A DNA stretch of 64,000 bases, from NCBI RefSeq assembly GCF_003967555.1, contig NZ_BIFS01000002.1:1984001-2048000 (forward strand), read 5' to 3'. Below the pieces are notes generated by a model. That model was not told where the DNA came from and ran no database searches. It saw nothing but the letters and a program-made list of their open reading frames with translations. Below, one piece after another: positions 30,882 to 42,127 of this stretch (position 1 is the stretch's first letter; every line of letters begins with the position of its first letter). The translations under genes and the position numbers were made by a program. Origin of the DNA: Dictyobacter kobayashii (GTDB taxonomy: Bacteria > Chloroflexota > Ktedonobacteria > Ktedonobacterales > Ktedonobacteraceae).

Positions 30882-32741
30882 ATGCAGGTAACACAGGCCA
30901 ATCAGCAATCTTCTTCATCTTCTAGTAAGACTCAATTAAAAGAAAATTGGCGCATTTATATGCGCATCATTAAGCTGTTGCGCCCCCATTGGGGTCAGGC
31001 AATTGCGACGGTAATCTGTATTGCGCTGGCAACAGGTTTTTCGTTGATGGTGCCCTGGCTGTTGGAATGGGTCGTCGATGTAGGTATTCGTAGTGGGCGT
31101 TTTCAAGACCTGCTCTGGATCGCTCTGGCGATTCTGGTCACCAGCGGGTTGCGTGGCCTTTTCTCGTACGGGCAGGGTTACTTCTCGCAGGCTATCTCGT
31201 CGTTGGTAGCCTATGATTTGCGTAATATGCTCTACGATCATTTACAGCACCTCAGTTTTTCATTTCACGATGATTCTGAAACCGGTCAGCTGATGTCGCG
31301 CATGACAGCTGACATTGAAGCTGTACGTAACTTTTTCCCTATGGGGCTGATGCGTGCGCTGGTAGCAGTGGTTACTTTTGTCTCTGTGACAGTTTTATTA
31401 TTGCGACTTGATGTATATCTGGCTCTTATTACGTTAATTTCAGTCCCCATCATGCTAGTCCTCTCAGCCCAGGTTGTCAAGCGTTTGCGACCTTTGTGGT
31501 TGTCCGTGCAAAATGGCGTAGGCGATTTAAGCACAATTATGCAGGAAAGTTTGAGTGGGGTGCGGGTCGTGAAGTCTTTTGCTCGTGAAGAGTATGAGAT
31601 TGAGAAATATGGTACCAAGAACCTGGAACTGCGCGAGCTCAATATGAGCGCGATGCGTCTCTCGGCCTGGAATCAGCCTTTGCTGGTCCTTTCACTCAAC
31701 GTGGTGACGGTACTGGTGTTGTGGGTTGGTGGTATTGCCGTCATTAACCGTACGTTGAGCCTGGGTACGCTGGTAGCAGTAACGAATTATATCTTGCTTC
31801 TAGGTGCGCCGGTACGTACATTTGGTTTTATGATTAACTGGTGGGTGCGTGGTCTGTCGGGTGGGACGCGCATTTTTAGTGTTCTGGATACTCCTTCTGA
31901 TATTACTGATGCACCTAATGCTAAAATCTTGCAAAAAGTGGCGGGCCATGTGCGCTATGAGAATGTATCCTTTGCGTATAGTAATGGCGTTGAAGTTTTG
32001 CATGATCTTACCATCGATGCTGAGCCTGGTCAGACCATCGCTATTCTGGGTCCGACTGGTAGTGGCAAGAGCTCTATGTTGCATTTGTTACCACGTTTTT
32101 ATGATACCAAAGATGGACGGGTACTGGTCGATGGCTCAGATGTCCGCGATGTCACATTGGCCTCGTTACGGCGCAACATTGGCCTGGTGTTGCAAGATGT
32201 CTTTTTGTTCAACGCAACGATCCGCGAAAACATTGCCTATGGTGTGTCGGCTGCGACTGATGAGCAGATTATTGAAGCCGCTAAAGCGGCCCGTATCCAT
32301 GATTTCATTCTGGCATTGCCCGATGGTTATGATACCTGGGTTGGTGAGCGTGGTGTTACCTTGTCTGGTGGTCAGAAACAACGTGTAGCGATTGCCCGCA
32401 CACTCTTGTTGGACCCCAGCATTCTGGTGTTGGATGACTCTACATCCAGTGTGGATATGGAGACAGAATACCTGATTCAGCAGGCGCTAGAGGAAGTGAT
32501 GCGCGGGCGCACTACCTTTGTGGTGGCTTCCCGTTTGCGTACCATTAAGAATGCTGATCAGATTCTGGTGTTAGATCGCGGTAGTATTGTTGAGCGTGGT
32601 ACCCATGACACATTGTTGAAGCGCAATGGCCCTTATGCCCGACTCTATGATTTACAACTGCGTGAACAGGAAGAGTTTGAGGCTCAGATGCTGGAAGCTG
32701 CTCCTCCTGATCTTGACCTGCAGACGGAGGTGTTACAGTGA
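30882..32741 (+). CDS. ABC exporter half, NBD with degenerate catalytic site
   Basis: 619 residues: six-helix type IV exporter domain (about 35-340), then an ATPase. Walker A GPTGSGKSS (about 390) and signature LSGGQKQR are canonical, but Walker B reads LVLDDSTSSVD (Asp in place of the catalytic Glu) and the switch region reads ASRLRTIKNAD (Ser in place of His). This is the non-hydrolytic partner pattern of heterodimeric exporters such as TM287/288 or BmrCD. The stop codon overlaps the GTG of the partner gene (GTGA), so translation is coupled. Likely a lipid, peptide or drug exporter; substrate unknown. Confidence 0.93.
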   Translation: MQVTQANQQSSSSSSKTQLKENWRIYMRIIKLLRPHWGQAIATVICIALATGFSLMVPWLLEWVVDVGIRSGRFQDLLWIALAILVTSGLRGLFSYGQGYFSQAISSLVAYDLRNMLYDHLQHLSFSFHDDSETGQLMSRMTADIEAVRNFFPMGLMRALVAVVTFVSVTVLLLRLDVYLALITLISVPIMLVLSAQVVKRLRPLWLSVQNGVGDLSTIMQESLSGVRVVKSFAREEYEIEKYGTKNLELRELNMSAMRLSAWNQPLLVLSLNVVTVLVLWVGGIAVINRTLSLGTLVAVTNYILLLGAPVRTFGFMINWWVRGLSGGTRIFSVLDTPSDITDAPNAKILQKVAGHVRYENVSFAYSNGVEVLHDLTIDAEPGQTIAILGPTGSGKSSMLHLLPRFYDTKDGRVLVDGSDVRDVTLASLRRNIGLVLQDVFLFNATIRENIAYGVSAATDEQIIEAAKAARIHDFILALPDGYDTWVGERGVTLSGGQKQRVAIARTLLLDPSILVLDDSTSSVDMETEYLIQQALEEVMRGRTTFVVASRLRTIKNADQILVLDRGSIVERGTHDTLLKRNGPYARLYDLQLREQEEFEAQMLEAAPPDLDLQTEVLQ

Positions 32742-34608
32742 TTAAGATGAAGGCAAAAGAGGATAAGGCGGCCTCCTACGCTTCGTATAAACGCTCCCAT
32801 ACCTGGATTGAGAATAGCCTGGCCCATTCTGATGAAGATGAGGGCCTGGGTTTTGACTGGAAGCTGGTCAGTATGTTCTTCCCCTATATTGGGAAGTACA
32901 AGACGCCGGCAATCTGGAGCATGGTCTTGATGCTCGTTTATACCTTGCTCAACCTGCTCAATCCCTTGTTGATCGGGATCGCGATCGACAATTACATTAC
33001 ACATAATGATCTGGTTGGCCTGGGCGGGCTGAGTATCGTGTTCCTGGTTGTCAATATCGCGATGTGGCAGGCGCAATACTGGCAGGTCTGGTCCATGTCC
33101 TGGGCAGGTCAGCAGATCTTGTTCTTGCTGAGCGCGGATATGTTCACCCATCTGCAGCGTCTCTCATTAAGCTTCTATGACCATACACAGATTGGTCGTG
33201 TCATGTCGCGCTTACAGAGTGACATTGATGTGCTGGAGGCGATGCTGAGCTCTGGCTTGCTTTCAATGTTGGGTTCGGTAATCTCGCTGGTAGGTATTAT
33301 CGTCTTGATGTTGATCATGAGCCCGTTACTGGCTTTGTTAACCTTTGTCGTGTTGCCGATTATGTTTATTATCGCGGCCTTCTGGCAGAAGCATGCGCAG
33401 AACTCGTTCCGGCGCACGCGTGCCTCGATCTCGCTGGTCAACTCGACGCTTCAGGAGAATATCTCCGGTATGCGGGTAATTCAGAGCCTGGTGCGTGAGG
33501 ACCGCAACCGCTCAGAATTCGATGATTTAAATGCCTATAACCGGGATACCAACCTTGAGTCCAGTAAGATTGCGGCTCTAGTACTACCTCTGGTTGAGGT
33601 AGTGGCGGCCCTGGCCATCTGTCTGGCGGTTGTCTATGGTGGTTACCTGGTCTCCAAGGGTCAATTGCTGGTTGGTACACTGGTGGCCTTTGTGTTGTAT
33701 ATTAACCGCTTCTTTGATCCTATCCGTGATCTGAGCCAGCAATATACGCAGCTACAACGTTCAGGTGTGGCGGCTGAGCGCATTTTCCAGATTCTGAATA
33801 TGAAGGTTGAGGTTCAAGATAAGCCAGATGCTCAAGAGCTACCAGAAATCAAGGGCGATGTTGATTTCCACGATGTCGTCTTCGGTTATAATCCTGAGCG
33901 TCCAGTGCTTAGAGGTCTGAACTGGCATATCCAATCTGGTCAGACGGTGGCTATCGTTGGCCAACCGGCGCTGGTAAGAGTACCATTATTAGTTTATTGA
34001 CGCGTTTCTATGATATCCAGGGCGGCTCGATTACTATCGATGGCTATGATCTGCGCGATGTGACGCAAAAATCACTGCGCCGTCAGGTTGGTGTCGTACC
34101 GCAGGAGCCATTCCTGTTTACGGGAACCATTGGGGATAACATTCGCTATGGACGCCTGAATGCTACGGATGAAGAGGTGATGGAGGCCGCTAAAATTGTC
34201 GGTGCACATGAACTGATTATCCAGTTGCCCGATGGTTATAACACGCCTATTCGTGAACGTGGCCGTAACTTGAGTATGGGACAGCGCCAGCTCATCTCAT
34301 TTGCGCGCGCGTTGCTGGCCGATCCCCATATCCTGATCCTGGATGAGGCTACCGCTAATATTGATACCTTCACTGAGGCGATTGTTCAGCAGGGACTGAA
34401 AAAGCTGCTGCATGGTCGGACTGCCTTTGTGATTGCTCACCGTCTCTCAACAATTAAAGATGCAGACTGTATCGTTGTGTTGCAGTCAGGCCAGATTGTT
34501 GAGCAAGGGACCCACAGTGAACTGTTGCAGAGTGAAGGTGAGTATGCATCGTTGTATGCGATGGGTTTCCGCCACGCTGCGGCTGCGGCTGCGGCTGCCA
34601 GTGCATAG
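32738..34608 (+). CDS. ABC exporter half, catalytic NBD (frameshift in Walker A at 33961)
   Basis: About 623 residues once repaired. Transmembrane domain (about 60-345), then an ATPase. The frame breaks inside Walker A: GTTGGCCAACC lacks one C relative to the reading GPTGAGKST, and the frame resumes through LLTRFYDIQGGSI. Walker B LILDEATANID and switch His in IAHRLSTI are canonical; the signature is LSMGQRQ instead of LSGGQ. With the upstream half this gives one degenerate and one working ATP site. It starts at GTG overlapping the previous stop; an Ala-rich C-terminus follows. Confidence 0.9.
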
Positions 34609-34648
34609 GCATTTTGTATACAGGCGCTTTAGCGCCAGCACCTTATTG

Positions 34649-34705
34649 TTTTATTATGTGTTGTAGAAAATGTGCAGCGCACATTTTCTACAACACATAA
34701 TAAAA
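34649..34705 (+). terminator. 27-bp perfect hairpin downstream of exporter pair
   Basis: Arms 34649-34675 and 34679-34705 are exact complements with a 3-base loop; the tail is AAGAG rather than Ts, while the left arm begins TTTTA, so it is more convincing on the minus strand. Likely a terminator or mRNA-stabilising hairpin. Confidence 0.55.
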
Positions 34706-34738
34706 AGAGTCGGGCGCGGCAGCGCACGCCCGCACAGT

Positions 34739-34800
34739 TACTAATGGGTTGGCAGAACATGTGTCGTGGCACATGTTCTGCCAGCCCATTAGTATTTTTT
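34739..34800 (+). terminator. 25-bp hairpin with T-run, terminator
   Basis: Arms 34739-34763 and 34770-34794 pair with a single G-T pair, followed by TTTTTT. Together with the hairpin at 34649 it isolates the exporter pair from the peptide transport operon. The rest of 34800-35225 holds only a short GCGCGGAAATT inverted repeat near 34940 and no gene. Confidence 0.75.
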
Positions 34801-35225
34801 GGACCCCCTCTACAAACGCTGCAGCTTGTCTCAATGATTTTAACAAAAACCAATCTAAAAACGTGGGTGAACATAGGCATGAACGCCAGTGTTAAGGGAC
34901 AAACCTCCTGCCAGAGAGCCATGGAGTCAGCTAAGCAGGCGCGGAAATTCCGCGCAATTTCCGCGCAAAAAGGCCTTTTTTCCGCGAACTTTATGGCTGG
35001 CTTTGTGTATCATATCCCTGTGTTCTGTGATGAGAACCATGTTCATATACTTCTTCTCCACTCCTTCGCATGCAAGGGACGTACCATCTACAAGGATAGT
35101 AAACGTAAATGGGAATGCGGTTGGTAGGTAGGGTTGGCTTAATATGTATGAGCATGCGCTTCCTGGGCGTGCCCCGATGCTCCACAGGCACGATGCAACT
35201 TACATATCGAGGAGTTAATCATTTT

Positions 35226-36961
35226 ATGCGTTCTGGCAAAAAAATCACGACGATGATGCTGCCGACTCTCCTTTGTTTGTTTGGTGTCCTGCTAGCTGCT
35301 TGCGGTGGTGGTTCTGTGCCAGGAAGTGGTTCGGGCAGCGTAAACAAGACAAAGGCTCCTGACAATCAACAGGTGTATCGCTGGGCATTCCGCCTTCCTG
35401 ACATCGCTTCTTTCGATCCAGGCATCGCGACCGACAACACATCTATTCAGGCTATCAACATGGCCTTTACTGGTCTGGTACAGTTAGATAACCAGCTCAA
35501 TATTAAGCCTCAGTTGGCCCAGTCCTATGATATCTCGGACAAAGGTTTGACCTATACTTTCCATCTGCGACCTGATTTGAAGTTCAGTGATGGTACCAAA
35601 CTGGATGCTAACGATGTGGCTTATAGCATCGACCGTGCTCTTTCCCCTGATATTAACAATCAGTCTGGTGTCGCTTTGACCTATCTAGGCCTGATTAAAA
35701 ATGCCCCTGAGCGGACCGAAGGGAAAGTACCATCTGTCATTGGCACTGGTGTGATTGTAAAGGATCCCAATACCGTTGTAATTAAGCTGAATAAAGCGAC
35801 GGGATACTTCCTGGGAGCTCTGACTTACCCAACCAGCTTTGTGGTTGAGAAAAGTGTCATCGACAAATATGGTAGCAAATGGACTGATCACCTGGCTGAC
35901 AATGGTGGTCAGGGTGGTGATGGTCCCTTCAAAGTAAAAGAATATAGCCATTCAACTGGTATCAAATTTGTGCCAAACGATAATTACTATGGCAAAAAAC
36001 CACAACTGAAAGAAGTTGATTATCTGCCTTTTAAAGATCGTCAGACAAGTTATAATTCCTATCTGGCTGACCAGGTAGATATCACTGATATCCCTTGCCA
36101 CAGTATCGTCAGTCGAAGACTCGCCCTGATTTCAATCAGAATGATGCTCTGACAGTTTTCTATATTGGTATGAACTACAAAGTAAAACCTTTGGACAATA
36201 TCAATATTCGTCAGGCTCTATCCCTGGCTCTGGACCGAGAGACCATTGTAAAGGCCGCTTACCAGGGTGCTTATACCCCAACCTGCCATATCGTTCCTAA
36301 AGGCCAGTATGGCTATGATGAGAATTTGAACTGCCCGGCTGGTGCTGATGTCCATGGCGACAAGCAGAAAGCTGTTCAACTGTTCGAAAAAGGTTTGCAA
36401 GAAGAGGGTCTGACACGTCAGACATTCCCTCAGATTACATTGACCTATCCGAATCAGTCGCAAGAATCTGCTAACGAGGTTGCTACCGAAGTACAGATGT
36501 GGAAGAGTGTGCTGGGTATCACTATCAATACTACTTCCATTAGCCAGAATAGCCTCTATACCGCTCAGGCACAGACACAGGGTAAAGATGGTCCATTGCA
36601 GATGTGGCTGGCTGGCTGGGGTGCTGACTTCCCAGATCCAGAGGACTGGATTACCTTGCAGTTCGGTGCTGGTGCACCAAACAACGCCTATAACTATGGC
36701 GACAACAATAGCAGCAATGTTGCAAGCCAGAAAGATCTGCAGAATCAGATGCTGGCCGCTGACGTCATGTCTGACAAAGCAGCTCGTTTGAAGGCTTACA
36801 ACAAGATTGAGCAGCAGCTGGTCAACGATGTGGCCTGGTTGCCGATCTATCAGCGCCCTGACTTCCGCTTGATCAAATCATATGTGATCGGGATGAAGTT
36901 CTCGTCTGCATCAATCATTGCCCCGGATGATTGGGGAAATGTTTATATCGCGCAGCACTAA
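35226..36961 (+). CDS. Peptide/nickel-type ABC substrate-binding lipoprotein, family 5 (frameshift at 36092)
   Basis: About 578 residues once repaired. Lipoprotein signal with Cys26 in VLLAACGGG, then a Ser/Gly linker. The family 5 signature is clear (FTGLVQLDNQLNIKPQLAQSYD, TFHLRPDLKFSDGTKLDANDVAYSI). Frame break at the CCC 36092-36094: one added C gives DIPLPQYRQSKTRPDF and joins the second half, ending in VAWLPIYQRPDFRLIKSYV. The start at 35226 (GAGGAG about 11 bases upstream) gives a proper signal peptide; the open frame begins earlier at 35109. First gene of a three-gene import operon without ATPases. Confidence 0.9.
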
Positions 36962-37016
36962 ACACTGATTGCCTTACGAAAGAGGGTCGTCCTCGCAAGC
37001 AAGTCAACAGAAGTAA

Positions 37017-37044
37017 GGGATAGCGATACCCGTATCGCTATCCC
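37017..37044 (+). promoter_or_regulatory. Intercistronic hairpin after binding-protein gene
   Basis: GGGATAGCGATAC, loop CC, exact complement, in the 115-base gap between binding protein and permease. Such hairpins commonly stabilise the binding-protein mRNA relative to the permeases; that role is inferred. Confidence 0.6.
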
Positions 37045-37076
37045 TGCTTGACTAACAGGAGGGCAAGGAGTTTTGT

Positions 37077-38039
37077 ATGATTCAATTTTTGTTGAAGAGG
37101 TTAATAGGCCTGATCTTTGTGGTAATCGGAGTTACCTTCATTACCTTTACTATGGGTTATTTTGCTCCTGATGACCCCATTAAGCAGTTGTTGGGACAGC
37201 ACTATACTCAGGAAGCTTATCTACAGCTTAAACACGCATATCGCCTGGATCTACCTTTTTTTCAGCAATATTATAATTTCTTGATTGGATTATTCCATCT
37301 GGACTTTGGTTATTCTTTCCAATCCAAGGGCCGACCGGTCTGGGATATCTTAAAAGATGGCATCCCTGTCTCTATTGAACTGGGTATCTGGGCCCTGGTA
37401 GTACAACTGGCGCTGGGTATTCCACTGGGCATCTATTCAGCTTTAAAAGCTCGTACCTGGATAGATACCACTAATATGCTGGTGATGTTGATCATTTATG
37501 CATTGCCATCCTTTGTACTGGCTACCTTTGCGCAGGTGGCGTTGGTCTATCTGGATACTTCGATTCCAGGCCTGAACTGGCCAGTCTCTAACTGGGGTAC
37601 ACCCTGGCAGTATTCCTGGCCCGATATTCAATATAAGCTGGTGCCAATCCTTATTTATGGAGCAGCCGGTTTTGCTTATTATGCTCGACTGGCCCGTACA
37701 AGTATGCTAGAAGTGCTCAGCCAGGACTACATTCGCACCGCGCGTGCCAAGGGCCTGCTTGAGCGTGCAATCACCTTACGCCATGCGTTCCGTAATGCTT
37801 TGATCCCACTGGTCACGGTGGTCAGTGTTTCGTTAGGTTTCCTGGTTTCTGGTGCTTTCTTCATTGAGCATGTCTTCAACATCCCTGGTATTGCTGAGAC
37901 AACCTTGTCTTCGGTTGGCGCAAGCGATTATCCGGTTATCCAGGCAACCACCGTTGTGCTTGCGATTACTGTTGTGCTTGGCAACCTGGTTTCTGACCTT
38001 TTGTATACCGTTGTTGACCCCAGAATTAAGTCAGAATAG
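37077..38039 (+). CDS. Peptide-type ABC permease, DppB/OppB-like
   Basis: 320 residues with six helices: the first begins IGLIFVVIGVTFITFTMGYF; the DppB N-terminal loop (DDPIKQLLGQHYTQEAYLQLKHAYRLDLPFFQQY) is followed by the permease core with the EAA-type loop (DYIRTARAKGLLERAITLRHAFRNALIPLVT) and a C-terminal helix ending DPRIKSE. AGGAGGGCAAGGAG precedes the ATG. Couples with the permease at 38052. The ATPases needed to drive it are not in this operon. Confidence 0.94.
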   Translation: MIQFLLKRLIGLIFVVIGVTFITFTMGYFAPDDPIKQLLGQHYTQEAYLQLKHAYRLDLPFFQQYYNFLIGLFHLDFGYSFQSKGRPVWDILKDGIPVSIELGIWALVVQLALGIPLGIYSALKARTWIDTTNMLVMLIIYALPSFVLATFAQVALVYLDTSIPGLNWPVSNWGTPWQYSWPDIQYKLVPILIYGAAGFAYYARLARTSMLEVLSQDYIRTARAKGLLERAITLRHAFRNALIPLVTVVSVSLGFLVSGAFFIEHVFNIPGIAETTLSSVGASDYPVIQATTVVLAITVVLGNLVSDLLYTVVDPRIKSE

Positions 38040-38051
38040 GAGGACGTGTAG

Positions 38052-39187
38052 ATGAAGGATCGTACAGAGCGAGGACCGAATTCTCCACAATATGCCCCTG
38101 GCGCCAGGTCATTCACTAAGCCTAGACTTGAGCCAGGTGTGATGGCTCCCGATAATACTGTGAAGCCATTGGAGCCAGAAATGGAGCCCATTGCTGCTGC
38201 TACCGAGGGTGGGCCACAGGAGCCACGTAAACAACATGCTACACCTTTCCAGGAGTCATTCCGCCGCTTCCGACGCGATAAGAAGGCCATGATTAGCCTG
38301 GGTGTGATTATATTCTTGATTGTGCTGGCGATTATTGGCCCACCGATCTATCAGCATATCGGCGGTACCTATAATAGCACGACGAATGGCCTGATCGGAC
38401 CTGATCAGTATCACTCTTTTGCGCATGCTGAGGTTGATCGTGTGACTGAAGGGCCCTCTGCCCAATATTGGTTGGGAACCGATGGACTGGGACGCGATAT
38501 TCTGGCCCGCATTATGCAGGGTGTGTTGATCTCGATCTCGGTAGCTGTATTGGTTGAGGTGGTGGACATTCTGCTGGGTATCCTGGTAGGTGTGCTGGCC
38601 GGCTATTATGGTGGCTGGATCGACTTCTTACTGGCTCGCTTTACCGATATTATGTTCGCTTTTCCAGGCCTGCTCTTCTTGATCCTTATTTCTGGTATCA
38701 TGGGCCCCTGGGCTGATAAAAATTTGAACCATATACCAGTATTGGGGCTAATGGAAATGCTCGTCTGCTCCTGGTCTCGCTGGCCCTGGCCTTTACGATC
38801 TGGCCATTGATGGCCCGTTACGTCCGTGGTCAGACCTTGCAGTTGAAGCAGCAGCAGTATGTTGAGGCCGCCAAAACGTTGGGTAGCTCAGACTTCCAGA
38901 TTATCCTGCGTCACATCATTCCTAACCTGTTTAGTATTGTTGTGATTGCTTCGACCTTGAACATTTCAAATACCATCATCTCTGAGGCTGGTATTAGCTT
39001 CCTTGGTCTGGGCGTACAAACTCCAGGTTCAAGTATTGGTCTGATGGTCTCCGATGGTTCACAGTACATTCGCACAAACGCCTGGATTGCGATTGTTCCT
39101 TGTATTGTGCTGGCAATTATCGTGCTGGCCTTCTCATTCCTGGGCGATGGTGTACGCGATGCTTTTGATCCACGCGCTAAAGACTAG
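38052..39187 (+). CDS. Peptide-type ABC permease, DppC/OppC-like (frameshift at 38744)
   Basis: About 378 residues once repaired. A long hydrophilic N-terminus (about 75 residues) precedes helix 1 (AMISLGVIIFLIVLAIIGP); the periplasmic LGTDGLGRDILARIMQG is the usual DppC block, and the EAA loop reads YVEAAKTLGSSDFQIILRHIIPN. The frame breaks at GGGG 38744-38747; one more G gives IPVLGANGNARLLLVSLALAFTIWPLMARY. Ends before a strong terminator at 39211. Confidence 0.9.
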
Positions 39188-39210
39188 TAGTGGTACTCAC
39201 AGCAATCTAC

Positions 39211-39247
39211 AAAAAGGGACTTGCATACAAGGCAAGTCCCTTTTTTT
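39211..39247 (+). terminator. Intrinsic terminator of the peptide-import operon
   Basis: AAAAAGGGACTTGC (39211-39224) pairs with GCAAGTCCCTTTTT (39232-39245), followed by further Ts. Confidence 0.9.
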
Positions 39248-39485
39248 ACTGCTCCCTTCCTTTGAAGGCCAGGATGTGATAGAGTATGGAGGTATAGCAG
39301 GAGCTATGGTTGGATGATGGTTGCGTTGGGTGTTCTTCACCAGGCTTGGATGCTGGGTTGACGGTTTGTGTGGGATGCACCTCTTTTCTTCTGATACACC
39401 TGGAAACTACAAAGTAGTTAATATTGTTTTGGATATCAATTTTTAATCGCAAAAGTATTTATATGAATATGGGGCAGTAACGGTC

Positions 39486-41201
39486 TTGAAAACTCCGATG
39501 GATGCTATTCAATTTGGCAAGTGGATGAGTGAGCGGCGGCGTAAGCGTGGCTGGTCAAGTCAGCGGGCATTGGTAGAAATGGTACGCCAGGACCCCTCCT
39601 TGAAGGAGGCGCGCATCTCTGAGGATTTTGTGGCGCGCCTGGAGGCTGGTCGGCTGGCTTATCCATTCAGGGGACGTGTACGCCAGCAGTTATTTGCGCT
39701 GGCCTGGTTGCTCTGCACAACTCCGCGTGAGGTGCAGGCCTATCTTCAGGCGGCCTCTCTACGCGAGTTGAGTACTGAGGAAACTGAATTGGTGCAGCGT
39801 CTTTATGACCATGTCTCTGTGCAGTCGACGAACTCCATCGAACTGTTGCCCGCCCGTCCACAACGTCTGCTGGGTCGAGAGCCGTTGGTGCAGGAGTTAT
39901 TGAGCCAGTTGTGCACGCTTAAACATGGTGTTTGTTCCCTGACGGGTATGCCCGGGGTTGGGAAGAGCGCCCTGGCCTCTGAAGTCGTGCATCGCCTGGC
40001 CTCTGGAGGCCATCAGCATAGCTTCCATCATGGCATTATTACCCTCTCCTGTAAAGGTCGGCGTGGCACTCAGGGCCTGCTATCCTTGCTGCATGAGATC
40101 ATTGATATCCTTTCTCCTTCCCAGGAATCCAGGGTGCAGGGACAGTCAGATGCTTCCATGATCTTTTTACTTGATCGTGTCGAGACCCATCTGGCCAGCG
40201 TGATCGATCAGGTGCGTATGCTGCTGATGGATAAAAATATTCTGTTCTTGCTGGATGATCTGGACGCGCAATTTCCTTTGCGTTCCGCCCTCGATGCCTT
40301 GCTAGGGAGCTCGCAGCATAGCGCGCTGCACTCAACCATGCAACATCGCAATGCTGCACGGCACGTGGTACTTACTACCAGCCGCCATATTCCGTCCCCG
40401 GCTTTGATCAATTATCATCATCATGTACAGCCATTATTACATACTGACGCCTGTGAGCTTTTTAATTCATTGATAGGCTCTGCTGCTGGTTTTGTTTATC
40501 CTCAGCAGGAACAAGCGGTTGCGCGGATCTTCCGTGCGCTTGGCTATCTTCCTCTGGCCATCGAACTGGTCGCTAATGCTGTAGCAGTAAGAGGAATTCC
40601 TGTAGATTTGCTGGCGCCCAACCTGGCTTTTGATCCATTCCACCCGTTGCTGGATAGTACAGGTGAGCTTTTTGAGCTTTTTGAGCAGGCGTTTAGCAAT
40701 ATTGGCCATGAGCAGCATGAGCATTTTGCGTTGCTGACTTTGTTAGGTCCACAGGCCTTTAGCCTGGAAGACGCAGCGGCGCTGTTCTGGCGTGAACGAT
40801 GGGAAGAAGAAAACACAACTGCCTCACGTGTATCGTTACCCCCGCCAGGACGTCGTATTACTACGGCCTTGGAACCCTCGCGCACCTTTACCAGAGATAA
40901 AAATCCTCTCCAGGAGCGTGTGCGGTTAGATAAAGAGTTGGATAATACTTATGTGCCTTTTCAGACGCTGACTTCGACGGCGCTGGAGCTTGGCTACCTG
41001 GTGAATGATTCACTGCTGGAATGTGTGGCTAGCGAAAGGCAAGAGCAGCAGGATAGTAAGCAGCAGTATATATTGCATCCAATCTTGTATGCCTATGCGC
41101 GCAGCTGTGCCCAGCAACTACCCCAGGCGTATCTGGATGCGGTCTGGAGTAATTTTCAGGCGTATGTGGCCCACACAAGCAGGCAGCGCCTCTTATACTA
41201 G
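39486..41201 (+). CDS. XRE-family regulator fused to NB-ARC (STAND) ATPase
   Basis: 571 residues. The N-terminal helix-turn-helix region (about 9-70: FGKWMSERRRKRGWSSQRALVEMV...EARISEDFVARLEAG) precedes an NB-ARC module: P-loop GMPGVGKSALA (about 154), Walker B ILFLLDDLDA (about 250), RNBS-like VVLTTSRH (about 300) and GLPL-like LGYLPLAIELVA (about 355). Only a short winged-helix region follows; the TPR or WD repeats usual in STAND regulators are missing. It probably acts as a nucleotide-gated transcription switch; trigger unknown. The start is ATG at 39492-type context near 39486 (TTG/ATG ambiguity), with no strong ribosome binding site. Confidence 0.85.
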   Translation: MKTPMDAIQFGKWMSERRRKRGWSSQRALVEMVRQDPSLKEARISEDFVARLEAGRLAYPFRGRVRQQLFALAWLLCTTPREVQAYLQAASLRELSTEETELVQRLYDHVSVQSTNSIELLPARPQRLLGREPLVQELLSQLCTLKHGVCSLTGMPGVGKSALASEVVHRLASGGHQHSFHHGIITLSCKGRRGTQGLLSLLHEIIDILSPSQESRVQGQSDASMIFLLDRVETHLASVIDQVRMLLMDKNILFLLDDLDAQFPLRSALDALLGSSQHSALHSTMQHRNAARHVVLTTSRHIPSPALINYHHHVQPLLHTDACELFNSLIGSAAGFVYPQQEQAVARIFRALGYLPLAIELVANAVAVRGIPVDLLAPNLAFDPFHPLLDSTGELFELFEQAFSNIGHEQHEHFALLTLLGPQAFSLEDAAALFWRERWEEENTTASRVSLPPPGRRITTALEPSRTFTRDKNPLQERVRLDKELDNTYVPFQTLTSTALELGYLVNDSLLECVASERQEQQDSKQQYILHPILYAYARSCAQQLPQAYLDAVWSNFQAYVAHTSRQRLLY

Positions 41202-41250
41202 AGAGGCCGCCTGCTTGTATGAACGATTAGCCGTTAAGGTAAAAAAACGT

Positions 41251-42127
41251 CTAGGCCGGTTGCTCACTGGTCGAAAATTCGACATCATTATCTGTTTTTA
41301 TAAACTCGATACCACGTGCCTCACGCCCCAGTGCCGTTAGAATCATCACCGCCACGAAGGCTCCCAATGAGAAAATTCCTAGTGCGGCCGTATAATTAGG
41401 AATTTTATTTTGTCCCATATTAGCTGCCAGGAGTGCCTGCGCGAAAATGATCTGGGCGGCAAACAGGTTTCCCAATTGATAAGCAAAGCCTGGGAATGTG
41501 CCGCGTACATCATTGGGCGAAAGCTCATTTAGATGCACCGGTACGACTCCCCACGCTCCCTGTACCATAAACTGTAGCAGGAAGGCGCCAATTGGTAATG
41601 TGTAGAGCAGGCTGATATTAGGAAGCTTTAGCCAGCCGGACCAGAGTGGTATCATGATGATACCCAGGCAACAGGCGACAATGATCGCTCTGCGCCTCCC
41701 CCAGCGTTGCGAGTAATAGCCAAACAGGGTTCCACCAATAATCGCCCCGACATTAGCGATTGCTGTAATAATGGTTGTCCCGGTCACTCCAATCTTAAGC
41801 TGTGCCTGCAAGAAGGTTGGATAGTTATCCTGCGTACCATGTGAGAGACAGTTGAATGCTGTCATTAATATAATCACATAGATAAACAGAAATGGACGAC
41901 TGCTAATTGCTTGCCAGATACTTTGCCAGGGACTGATGCCCGCCGCACGGTGGCGTTGTTGTTGTTGTTCCCAGACCGGAGATTCAGGTACGTTGCTTCT
42001 AATAAAGACGACCAGCAAGGCTGGCAGCACGCCGATCACAAACAATGTACGCCAGTTTGCCAGTGGAGCCGGGAAGAAGTTGAACACCAGCGCGTAGACC
42101 AGCGCGGCAATCAGAGCGATAAGATTC
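41251..42127 (-). pseudogene. MFS transporter (SHS/sialate-lactate type), N-terminal half lost
   Basis: About 290 residues remain: WRTLFVIGVLPALLVVFIRSNVPESPVW, the mid-loop and start of the second half, then the C-terminal six helices with GYYSQRWGRRRAIIVACC (motif A repeat) and LNELSPNDVRGTFPGFAYQLGN. This resembles SHS-family lactate or sialate proton symporters. The first five helices or so are absent: at 42128 the reading frame runs straight into repeat copy 4, and nothing beyond that repeat encodes the missing part. It is a truncated gene, unlike the single-base breaks elsewhere. Confidence 0.88.

Noticed and set aside
34672..35127. Possible 151-residue gene upstream of the binding protein
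   Set aside because: It starts inside a 27-bp hairpin arm, has no ribosome binding site and continues through a second hairpin.
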